64,000 nt of DNA from positions 1 to 64,000 of the forward strand of contig NZ_JAHBGB010000033.1 in the NCBI RefSeq assembly GCF_018390555.1. The letters are read 5' to 3'. This document shows, piece by piece, positions 39,542 through 46,972 of this stretch. A program made the position numbers and the translations under genes. Every line of letters starts with the position of its first letter. The first letter of the stretch is position 1. Source of the DNA: Ancylobacter oerskovii. GTDB taxonomy: Bacteria > Pseudomonadota > Alphaproteobacteria > Rhizobiales > Xanthobacteraceae. Below the pieces are notes generated by a model. The model was not told the DNA's origin. It saw nothing but the letters and a program-made list of their open reading frames with translations, and did no database searches.

Positions 39542-39605
39542 CGGCCCATATGCTGGCACAAGCTGAGCCGACTTCTGACCAGCACCGCGAAAACGACAGG
39601 AAAAC

Positions 39606-40328
39606 ATGCAGCCGGACTCCCGTTTCAGTGCCGCCGCTCCCGCCATCGCGCTCGACAAGGTCGAGCTGTCTCTGGGATCGGGCGCGGCGCGTGTCCATAT
39701 CCTCAAGGGCATTTCGCTGAATATAGGGCAAGGCGAGGCGGTCGGCCTCGTCGGCCCCTCCGGTTCCGGCAAGTCGAGCCTGCTCATGGTGCTGGCGGGG
39801 CTGGAGCGGGCCGATGCCGGCAGCGTCGTCGTCGCCGGCCAGCAGCTTGCCGGCCTCGACGAGGATTCGCTCGCCCGCTTTCGCGGCCGGCATGTCGGCA
39901 TCGTCTTCCAGGCCTTCCACCTCATCCCCACCATGACGGCGCTGGAGAATGTCGCGGTGCCGCTGGAGCTCGCCGGCCGCGCCGATGCCTTCGCGCGCGC
40001 CCGCGCCGAGCTGGAGCTGGTCGGGCTCGGCCACCGGCTGGATCACTACCCCTCGCAGCTTTCCGGCGGCGAGCAGCAGCGCGTGGCGGTCGCCCGCGCC
40101 CTCGCCCCGGAACCGGCGATCCTCGTCGCCGACGAGCCCACCGGCAATCTCGACGAGGCGACCGGGCTCGGCATCATGGAGCTGATCTTCGCCGCCCAGG
40201 CACGGCGCGGCGCGACGCTGGTCATCGTCACCCACGACCTCGCCCTCGCCCGCCGCTGCGACCGCACGGTGCGGCTGCGCTCGGGGCAGATCGAGGAAAG
40301 CGCGCTCATCGGCGGAGACGCGGCATGA
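39606..40328 (+). CDS. ABC transporter ATPase (YbbA-like)
   Basis: A 240-residue ATPase of the LolD/MacB-like group. Walker A is GPSGSGKSS (about residues 51-59), the signature LSGGEQQRVAVARAL, Walker B ILVADEPTGNLDE and the H-loop VTHD. It overlaps the permease gene by four bases, and together they form the YbbA-YbbP pair, whose substrate is unknown but which often accompanies tesA-like esterases. Start ATG 39606. Confidence 0.93.
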   Translation: MQPDSRFSAAAPAIALDKVELSLGSGAARVHILKGISLNIGQGEAVGLVGPSGSGKSSLLMVLAGLERADAGSVVVAGQQLAGLDEDSLARFRGRHVGIVFQAFHLIPTMTALENVAVPLELAGRADAFARARAELELVGLGHRLDHYPSQLSGGEQQRVAVARALAPEPAILVADEPTGNLDEATGLGIMELIFAAQARRGATLVIVTHDLALARRCDRTVRLRSGQIEESALIGGDAA

Positions 40329-42943
40329 GCGTGACGTCGAGCAGCGTGACGACCAGCGACGAGGCACGCGCCGGCGCACGGGCGCCCGGTGCCGGGCGGG
40401 GCGGCTTCTCGCTCGCCCTCGCCCTGCGCTTCGCCCTGCGCGAGCTGCGCGGCGGCCTGCGCGGCTTCGGTGTGTTCCTCGCCTGCCTGGCGCTCGGGGT
40501 CGCCGCCATCGCCGGGGTCGGCTCCTTCTCCCGCGCGCTGACCGACGGGCTGGAACGGCAGGGCACCACGCTGCTCGGCGGCGACGCCGCCTTCACGCTG
40601 GTGCAGCGGCAGGCGACGCCGGAGGAGATGCAGCTCTTCACCGGCGCCGGGCGGGTCTCCACCATCGCCACCCTGCGCGCCATGGCCCGCGCCGGCGAGG
40701 GCGCCGGCCTCAACGCCACCCTCGCCGAGGTGAAGGCGGTCGACGGCGCCTATCCGCTCACCGGCACGCTGGCGCTCGATCCGCCCCTGCCGGCGGCGCA
40801 GGCGCTCGCCGAGACCGAGGGGCGTTTCGGCGCCGTGCTGGATCCCGTGCTCGCCGAGCGGCTGGGGCTGAAGATCGGCGACGACCTGCAGCTCGGCGCC
40901 GCCCGGCTGCGCGTCGCCGCCCTCATCTCCGGCGAACCGGACCTGCTGGCCACCGGCCTCGGCTTCGGGCCTCGCCTGCTGATCTCGCTCGACGCGCTGA
41001 AGGCCTCGGAGCTCATCCAGCCCGGCAGCCTCGCCCGCTGGCACTACCGGGTGCAGCTCAACGCCCCCGCCCGCCTCGCCCCCTTCCTCGACGAGGTGAA
41101 GGCGAAGGCGCCGCAGGCCGGCTTCGAGGTGCGCACCCGCGAGGCCGCCGCCCCCCGGCTGGAAGACAATGTCCGCCGCTTCACCCAGTACCTCACCCTG
41201 GTGGGGCTGACGGCGCTGCTGGTCGGCGGCGTCGGGGTGGCGAATGCGGTGAAGAGCCATCTCGACGCCAAGCGGGGGGTGATCGCCACCTTCAAGTCGC
41301 TCGGCGCGCCCGGCCGGATGATCTTCGCGATTTATGTTCTCGAAGTCGTGCTGATCGCACTCATCGGTCTTCTCATCGGCCTCGTCGCCGGCACGCTTCT
41401 GCCCTTTGCGCTCAACGCCGCCTTCGGCCATCTGCTGCCGCTTCCGATCGAACCAAGCGTGCAGCCTGCAGCGCTCGCCCTCGCCGCCGGCTATGGCCTC
41501 CTGATCGCCCTCGCCTTCGCGCTGTGGCCGCTCGGCCTCGCCCATGACGTGCCGGTCTCCGCGCTGTTCCGCGAGTGGGACGAGGGCGCGCCCAGCCGCC
41601 CGCGCAAGATCTATATCGCATTGACATTGCTGGCGATTCTGGCGCTCGGTGCGCTTGCGGTCGCGGCCAGCGAGGAACGCCGGATCGCGCTCTATTATCT
41701 CGGCGCTTCCGCCGCCGTGCTGGTCACGCTGCGGCTGGTGGCCACCGGCATCATGGCGATCGCCCGCCGGCTGCCGCGCCCACGCTCCACCGGCGCGCGG
41801 CTGGCGCTCGCCAATATCCACCGCCCCGCCGCCCTCACCCCGACCGTGGTCCTGTCGCTCGGACTCGGCCTCACCCTACTGGTGACGCTCTCCCTCATCG
41901 ACCGCTCCCTCACCCGCGAGCTGACGGCGCGCCTGCCGGACCAGGCGCCGAGCTTCTTCTTCCTCGACATCCAAAGCACTGAAACACAACAGTTTTCCGA
42001 CTTCCTCGCCAAGCAGGCGCCAGGCGGCGACGTCGAGATCGTGCCGATGCTGCGCGGTCGGTTGATCCGCCTCGGCGACCGCCCGGTCGAGACGATCACC
42101 CCGCCGGCGGAATTTGCCTGGGTGCTCTCCTCCGATCGCGGCATCACCTATTCGGCGCAGGTACCGGAAGGCTCGACGCTCACCGAGGGCGAGTGGTGGC
42201 CGGAGAACTACTCCGGCAACCCCTTGGTTTCACTGGAGAAAGAAATCGCCGATGCGTTCGGGCTGAAGATCGGCGACAGCGTCACCGTGAACGTGCTGGG
42301 TCGCCCCATCACCGCGCGCATCGCCAATCTGCGCAAGGTCGAATGGGAACGCCTCGCCATCAATTTCGTCATGGTGTTCTCGCCGAACAGCTTTCGTGGC
42401 GCGCCGCACACCTCGCTCGCCACCCTCGCCTTCCCGAATGGCGCCGGCGACGCGACGGAGCGTGCCATTTCGCGAGCTGTCGCAAGCTCTTATCCCGGCA
42501 TCACGGCGGTGCGGGTGAAGGAGGCGCTGGCGGAAATCGGCGTCCTCGTCGCCAATCTGCTCCTGGCGATACGCGCCGCCAGCCTGGTGACGCTGGTGGC
42601 GAGCATCCTCGTCCTCGCCGGGGCGCTTGCCGCCGGACAGCACCATCGCGTGTATGACGCGGTCATCCTGAAGACGCTCGGCGCCACCCGGGCCCGCCTG
42701 CTTCTCGCCTATGCGCTGGAATATGCCGCTCTCGGCCTTGCCACCGCGCTGGTGGCGGTGCTGGCCGGCTCGATAGCCGCCTACGCCGTGACGGTCGGGG
42801 TGATGAAGATCGGCTTCGCCTTCTCGCTGCCGGCGGCACTCGGCGCGGTCGGCGCCGCACTGCTGCTCACCGTCGCCTTCGGCCTGATCGGCATCTGGTG
42901 GGCGCTCGGCCAGAAGCCGGCGCGCATCCTGCGCAGCCTGTGA
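40325..42943 (+). CDS. ABC transporter permease, FtsX/YbbP family
   Basis: An 872-residue permease with two FtsX-type membrane blocks: a first helix at about residues 48-70, three helices around 285-400, and three more after about 745, separated by large periplasmic regions. FGVFLACLALGVAAIAGVGS and VGGVGVANAVKSHLDAKRGV are characteristic. It pairs with the upstream ATPase (ATGA overlap). YbbP-type permeases act in lipid or lipoprotein handling by analogy only. Confidence 0.92.
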   Translation: MSVTSSSVTTSDEARAGARAPGAGRGGFSLALALRFALRELRGGLRGFGVFLACLALGVAAIAGVGSFSRALTDGLERQGTTLLGGDAAFTLVQRQATPEEMQLFTGAGRVSTIATLRAMARAGEGAGLNATLAEVKAVDGAYPLTGTLALDPPLPAAQALAETEGRFGAVLDPVLAERLGLKIGDDLQLGAARLRVAALISGEPDLLATGLGFGPRLLISLDALKASELIQPGSLARWHYRVQLNAPARLAPFLDEVKAKAPQAGFEVRTREAAAPRLEDNVRRFTQYLTLVGLTALLVGGVGVANAVKSHLDAKRGVIATFKSLGAPGRMIFAIYVLEVVLIALIGLLIGLVAGTLLPFALNAAFGHLLPLPIEPSVQPAALALAAGYGLLIALAFALWPLGLAHDVPVSALFREWDEGAPSRPRKIYIALTLLAILALGALAVAASEERRIALYYLGASAAVLVTLRLVATGIMAIARRLPRPRSTGARLALANIHRPAALTPTVVLSLGLGLTLLVTLSLIDRSLTRELTARLPDQAPSFFFLDIQSTETQQFSDFLAKQAPGGDVEIVPMLRGRLIRLGDRPVETITPPAEFAWVLSSDRGITYSAQVPEGSTLTEGEWWPENYSGNPLVSLEKEIADAFGLKIGDSVTVNVLGRPITARIANLRKVEWERLAINFVMVFSPNSFRGAPHTSLATLAFPNGAGDATERAISRAVASSYPGITAVRVKEALAEIGVLVANLLLAIRAASLVTLVASILVLAGALAAGQHHRVYDAVILKTLGATRARLLLAYALEYAALGLATALVAVLAGSIAAYAVTVGVMKIGFAFSLPAALGAVGAALLLTVAFGLIGIWWALGQKPARILRSL

Positions 42944-43091
42944 CGATCGGCCTTAACGATATGTACCGCTGCGGCATTTCTTGCCGAAACTTCACTTGCG
43001 GGAGACCGCGGCCTTGCTCATATTTCGCATGAGCTTAGCCGTGGTCCGTTCAGGGATCGCGGCAGCGGGCGTCTGAAAGGGACCCTTCATC

Positions 43092-43874
43092 ATGTCCGAC
43101 TACGATCGCAACATCACGGCCCCGCGCTACGGCACGACGGCGACGCGGACGCAGGCCGAGATCGATCAGGGCCTGCGCTCCTACATGCTGCGCGTCTACA
43201 ACTACATGACGCTCGGTCTCGCCATCACCGGCGCCGCCGCGCTGGGCATCTACATGCTTGCCGTCTCGGCGGAACCGACCGCCTACGCGCTCGGCGCCAA
43301 CGTCTATCTCACCGATTTCGGCTACGCGCTGTTCGTCAGCCCGCTGAAATGGGTGGTGGTGTTCGCCCCGCTCGCCGCGGTGTTCTTCCTTTCCTTCCGC
43401 GTCGACCGCATGAGCGTGGCGGCGGCACAGACGGTATTCTGGGTCTATGCGGGCCTGGTCGGCGTCTCGCTGTCGACCATTTTCCTCGTCTATACCCATG
43501 ACAGCATCGTGCGGGTGTTCTTCATCACCGCCGCCACCTTCGGCGCGCTGAGCCTCTACGGCTACACCACCTCGCGCAGCCTGTCGGCGATGGGCTCGTT
43601 CCTGATCATGGGCCTGTTCGGCATCATCATCGCGAGCCTGGTGAACATCTTCCTCGGCTCGTCGATGCTGCAGTTCATCATCTCGGTGGTGGGCGTGCTG
43701 GTGTTCGCCGGCCTCACCGCCTACGACACCCAGCGCATCAAGGAGATGTACTTCGCCGGCGACGACGACGTGGTGGCCGGCCGCAAAGCGATCATGGGCG
43801 CGCTGACGCTGTATCTCGACTTCATCAACCTGTTCGTGATGCTGCTGCAGCTGTTCGGCAACCGCAACAACTGA
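43092..43874 (+). CDS. Bax inhibitor-1/YccA family membrane protein
   Basis: A 260-residue protein with seven membrane helices of the BI-1 (TMBIM) family. Characteristic parts are LRVYNYMTLGLAITGAAALG, FVSPLKWVVVFAPL, SLYGYTTSRSLSAMGSFLIM, TAYDTQRIKE and LYLDFINLFVMLLQLFG. The family includes calcium-leak channels and stress modulators. Start ATG 43092. A terminator follows at 43897. Confidence 0.93.
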   Translation: MSDYDRNITAPRYGTTATRTQAEIDQGLRSYMLRVYNYMTLGLAITGAAALGIYMLAVSAEPTAYALGANVYLTDFGYALFVSPLKWVVVFAPLAAVFFLSFRVDRMSVAAAQTVFWVYAGLVGVSLSTIFLVYTHDSIVRVFFITAATFGALSLYGYTTSRSLSAMGSFLIMGLFGIIIASLVNIFLGSSMLQFIISVVGVLVFAGLTAYDTQRIKEMYFAGDDDVVAGRKAIMGALTLYLDFINLFVMLLQLFGNRNN

Positions 43875-43896
43875 CGAATCCGGCACCCCACCCATC

Positions 43897-43921
43897 AAGG
43901 CCCCGGCATCGCCGGGGCCTT
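43897..43921 (+). terminator. Intrinsic terminator after the Bax-inhibitor gene
   Basis: A perfect 11-bp stem (AAGGCCCCGGC, loop ATC, GCCGGGGCCTT) 23 bases after the stop codon, followed by TTG. Confidence 0.75.
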
Positions 43922-43984
43922 TGTCGTTCCAGAAGCTATACAGCCCTCGAACAACGGGCACGCCCATCTGACCGCCAAAAACGA

Positions 43985-44019
43985 AAAAGCCGCCGAAACC
44001 CTTGTTTCCAGCGGCTTTT
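43985..44019. terminator. Second hairpin terminator, 20 bp before the element boundary
   Basis: A two-part stem: AAAAGCCGC pairs with GCGGCTTTT, and the inner GAAAC pairs with GTTTC around a CCTT loop. A-rich and T-rich flanks make it usable in both directions. It lies just outside the integrated element, on the host side of the left attachment core. Confidence 0.65.
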
Positions 44020-44035
44020 CGAAACGTGTCGAAAA

Positions 44036-44170
44036 ATGATGGTGCCTAGGAGAGAGGGCCAGAAGGCACCATCGATAGAGGAACTTACGGACAAGTGGGA
44101 CGAAAAATCGCCCATTGATCCAAAAGGCTTTTTCGGCGGGGACGTCCCACCGGAAGAACCCGAGGAATGA
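44036..44170 (+). CDS. 44-residue frame: integrase tail separated by integration
   Basis: A short open frame, MMVPRREGQKAPSIEELTDK and then WDEKSPIDPKGFFGG, ending in the acidic VPPEEPEE. Its stop overlaps the primase start by ATGA. It begins in the left attachment core and its reading frame through VPRR is the same as that of the integrase through the right core. In the excised circle it would be the C-terminal 42 residues of the integrase. In the integrated state the ATGs at 44036 and 44039 come from the host side or the junction, so expression as a separate peptide is doubtful. Confidence 0.6.
   Translation: MMVPRREGQKAPSIEELTDKWDEKSPIDPKGFFGGDVPPEEPEE
44040..44054 (+). other. Left attachment core (attL)
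   Basis: TGGTGCCTAGGAGAG, 14 of 15 bases identical to the CCA end, acceptor strand and start of the T stem of tRNA-Leu at 60669-60683. It marks the left end of the element. Confidence 0.85.
44093..44108 (+). other. Arm-type integrase site, left
   Basis: AAGTGGGACGAAAAAT, identical to 60613-60628, 38 bases from the left core. An inverted GTCCCACCG follows at 44144-44152. See the finding on the attachment site. Confidence 0.6.
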
Positions 44171-46035
44171 GCGACTTTCCCGACCTCATGGAGGCTGTCG
44201 CGCGGCGGCTGCTTGGGGAACCGAACCGGGCACACTCGAAGCATGACGAGTGGCGGTACGGGTCCAATGGCAGCCTGTCGGTGCGCATCGGCGGGCCACA
44301 TAAGGGCACCTGGCGCGACCATGAAGCCGGCGAAGGCGGGGGCGTGCTCGACCTGATCGCCCGCGTCAACGGCGGCGGGCACCATGACGCGATCACCTGG
44401 CTGAAGCAGGAGTTTCCCGACTTCGCCGGGCAGCCGGAGATCTCGCCGAACAAGACCCGCACGGTTGCGACCTATCCCTATCTCGACGAGGCCGGAGAGC
44501 TGCTGTTCGAGGTGGTGCGCCTGGAGCCGAAGAGCTTCCGCCAGCGGCGGCCGGATGGCGCCGGCGGGTATGTGTATAACGTCAAGGATGTCCGGCAGGT
44601 GCCCTACCATCTGCCGGAGCTGATCGAGGCGATCGGGTCCGGGCACACCGTCTACATCGTGGAGGGCGAGAAGGACGTCGACCGCCTGCGGGCGCTAAAC
44701 ATCCCCGCGACCTGCAATGCCGGCGGCGCCGGCAAATGGCGGCTCGACTATGTCGAGCACTTCCTTGGTGCCGACGTCGTCATCCTGCCCGACAATGACG
44801 AGGCCGGCCGCGAGCATGCCGAGAAGGTGGCGCGGGCGCTCGCCCCCGTCGCCGCCCGCATCCGCGTGCTGGCGCTGCCCGAGCTGCCGCGCAAGGGCGA
44901 CGTGTCGGACTGGCTCGCCGCCGGCGGCACGGTGGAGCGGCTGCATCAGCTCGCGGACGCGACGGCGAACTGGCGCCCGGCCGCCGTCACCCGCCTGCCG
45001 GCGGTGTGGTGGGGCGAGGAGGACAAGCAGCCGCCGCTCGCCTGGCTGGTGAAGGGGCTGCTGGTCGAGGGCGGGCTGTCGACGGTGTACGGCCCGCCCG
45101 GCACCTCCAAGAGCTTCCTGGTGCTCGACCTCGCCCTGCATATCGCCCATGGACGCGACTGGTTCGGCCGGCGCGTCGCCGAGGGTGGGGTTGTCTATGT
45201 CTCCGGCGAGGGCGGCTCCGGCATGCGCATGCGCATGAAGGCGTGGCGGCAGGAGAAGGGTGGCGAGCCGGGCAAGCCCTTCGTGCTGATCCCGTCCTCG
45301 GTGAACCTGTTCGACGATGAGGAGGGCGTCGAGACGCTGATCGCCGATGTGAAGGAGCATCGGGCGGCAATGACCGCGCCGCTGCAGCTGGTGGTGCTCG
45401 ACACACTGTCGCGCATGATCGGCTCCGGCGACGAGGACAAGGCCCGCGACATCAATGTCGTGGTGAACAAGGCGGAGCGGATGCAGCGCGAGCTGGGCTG
45501 TCATGTCCTCGTCGTGCACCACTCCGGCAAGGACCGCGACCGCGGCGCACGGGGCTCCAATGCCCTGCTCGGCGCGGTGGACGCGGCGATCGAGATCACC
45601 CGCCACGAGACGGGTGTGTGCGAAGGCAAGATCGCGAAGGTGAAGGACGGCGGCGAGATCTCGCCCCTCAAGTACGAGCTGCTGCAATCGGTCCTCGGGA
45701 CCGACGAGGACGGTGACGACGTCACCTCCTGCGTCGTCATGCCCACGGATGCGAGCACCGGCGAGACCAGGGGTACACCGCGGCTCTCCGACCAGGCGCG
45801 CATCGCGCTCGATGCACTGAGGCAGGCCATCGCCGAGGAGGGCGAACCCTCGCCCGGCGGGCAGATCCCCAACAGCGTGCGCGTCGTCGATGTCGACCGG
45901 TGGCGAGACTATGCCTACCGGCGCGGGATCGGCGACACACCGGAGGCGAAGAAGAAAGCTTTCCAGCGCGCCCGCGAGAACCTGTCGAGCAAACAGATCA
46001 TCGCGATCAGGGAGCCATGGGCATGGATCATCTGA
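44167..46035 (+). CDS. Primase-helicase (Toprim plus AAA ATPase)
   Basis: A 622-residue replication protein. A degenerate zinc-free primase N terminus (to about residue 130) is followed by a Toprim domain with VYIVEGEKDVDRLRALNIPA and DNDEAGREHA (about 160-225), the Glu and D-x-D metal ligands. Then comes a RepA/DnaB-like ATPase, Walker A YGPPGTSKSFL (about 310-320), Walker B LVVLDTLSRM (about 408-417) and an Arg-rich GKDRDRGARGSNALLGA motif. It probably initiates replication of the excised element. Its start overlaps the stop of the 44-codon frame by ATGA. Confidence 0.88.
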   Translation: MSDFPDLMEAVARRLLGEPNRAHSKHDEWRYGSNGSLSVRIGGPHKGTWRDHEAGEGGGVLDLIARVNGGGHHDAITWLKQEFPDFAGQPEISPNKTRTVATYPYLDEAGELLFEVVRLEPKSFRQRRPDGAGGYVYNVKDVRQVPYHLPELIEAIGSGHTVYIVEGEKDVDRLRALNIPATCNAGGAGKWRLDYVEHFLGADVVILPDNDEAGREHAEKVARALAPVAARIRVLALPELPRKGDVSDWLAAGGTVERLHQLADATANWRPAAVTRLPAVWWGEEDKQPPLAWLVKGLLVEGGLSTVYGPPGTSKSFLVLDLALHIAHGRDWFGRRVAEGGVVYVSGEGGSGMRMRMKAWRQEKGGEPGKPFVLIPSSVNLFDDEEGVETLIADVKEHRAAMTAPLQLVVLDTLSRMIGSGDEDKARDINVVVNKAERMQRELGCHVLVVHHSGKDRDRGARGSNALLGAVDAAIEITRHETGVCEGKIAKVKDGGEISPLKYELLQSVLGTDEDGDDVTSCVVMPTDASTGETRGTPRLSDQARIALDALRQAIAEEGEPSPGGQIPNSVRVVDVDRWRDYAYRRGIGDTPEAKKKAFQRARENLSSKQIIAIREPWAWII

Positions 46036-46040
46036 TGAAG

Positions 46041-46130
46041 CGGGACATGAATGTCCCGGCGGGACAGTCCCGGTTGTCCCGGTGGCAGCGGGACACGGGA
46101 CATCCCCTTGGAGGGGATGTCCCGTGTCCC
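46041..46130. repeat. GGGACA array with 19-bp hairpin, candidate replication origin
   Basis: Directly after primase, nine copies of GGGAC(A) or its complement lie in 90 bases: CGGGACAT-GA-ATGTCCCG (46041-46058), CGGGAC-A-GTCCCG (46060-46072), TGTCCCG (46075-46081), and a perfect 19-bp stem with 3-base loop at 46090-46130 whose arm is GGGACACGGGACATCCCCT. Iterons plus a strong hairpin beside an initiator gene fit an origin. The rest of 46,131-46,366 holds nothing evident. Confidence 0.65.
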
Positions 46131-46366
46131 AACACCCCGACCACCGCCGCCGCCCTGCTCGACCTGGCAGGGCGGGTGCGGTGACTGGTGCCGAGCCATC
46201 GGGATCCGGAGGCTTTCCACGAGGCCAAGTCCGAGATCGAGGCCGAACTCCGGCAGCTGGCACGGGTCCTCCCCGGGCCTGATGTATGCGGGCGGCGACA
46301 GCGCATGACCGCGCTAGATGAGCCGGATTTGAGCGCTAAACTCCGGCGCTTGAGAAAGGGTTGAGG

Positions 46367-46972
46367 ATGCAGGATTTGCATGGCTTCAGCCTGTTCGGCG
46401 ACCATCCCGCTCCGCCGGCGGAGACCCTCTCCAAGAAGGGCTTCGCCGAGCTGATCGGCGTGTCGCCGGGCCGCGTCTCGCAGCTGATCGCCGCCGGGCT
46501 GCCGGTCGAGCCGAACGGGCGCATCCACATCGCCCGCGGCAAGGCCTGGGTGGCGGAGAATGTCGATCCGAACCGCCGCCGCGCCTCGCTCGACGCACCA
46601 TCTCCGGCACACCTGTCGCCGCGGGCCATGCGCGATGCCGCCGAGGCCGAGATCGCGCGGCTGAAGGCCGAGCGCATGGGCCGCCAGCTGATCGACCGCG
46701 CCGCCACCCTGCGCACCATCGAGGCCCGCGCCCGCTTCGAGCGCGACGCCTGGCTCGGCTGGGTGAACCGCGCCGCCACCCTGCGCACCATCGAGGCCCG
46801 CGCCCGCTTCGAGCGCGACGCCTGGCTCGGCTGGGTGAACCGCGCCGCGCCGGAGATCGCCAGCACCGCCGGCGCCGACCTCGCCGTCGTGGTCGGCGTG
46901 CTCGACCGGCTGGTGCGCGCCCAGCTCGTCACCCTCGCCGACATGCCGCTGGAGGATATCCCGCATGACTGA
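46367..46972 (+). CDS. Terminase small subunit-like protein with internal 24-residue duplication
   Basis: A 201-residue protein. An N-terminal winged helix-turn-helix of the Nu1/TerS type (KKGFAELIGVSPGRVSQLIA, about residues 24-43) recognises the packaging site, and helical regions follow. Two exactly identical 24-residue segments lie side by side (residues about 110-133 and 134-157), from a 72-bp perfect tandem DNA repeat at 46695-46838. It overlaps TerL by eight bases. ATG 46367 is preferred to TTG 46361. Confidence 0.72.
   Translation: MQDLHGFSLFGDHPAPPAETLSKKGFAELIGVSPGRVSQLIAAGLPVEPNGRIHIARGKAWVAENVDPNRRRASLDAPSPAHLSPRAMRDAAEAEIARLKAERMGRQLIDRAATLRTIEARARFERDAWLGWVNRAATLRTIEARARFERDAWLGWVNRAAPEIASTAGADLAVVVGVLDRLVRAQLVTLADMPLEDIPHD
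46695..46838 (+). repeat. 72-bp perfect tandem duplication inside the TerS gene
   Basis: Bases 46695-46766 and 46767-46838 are identical, and the match continues a few bases into the following sequence. The length is a multiple of three, so the frame is kept and the protein gains 24 residues. Confidence 0.9.

Noticed and set aside
38678-40324. Very long N-terminal extension of the YbbP permease frame
   Set aside because: The extension runs antisense to the esterase and over the ATPase gene in another frame; the family start at 40325 overlaps the ATPase stop.
46131-46366. Short frames between the origin-like array and TerS
   Set aside because: No consistent start, composition reflects the repeats, and no product is recognised.
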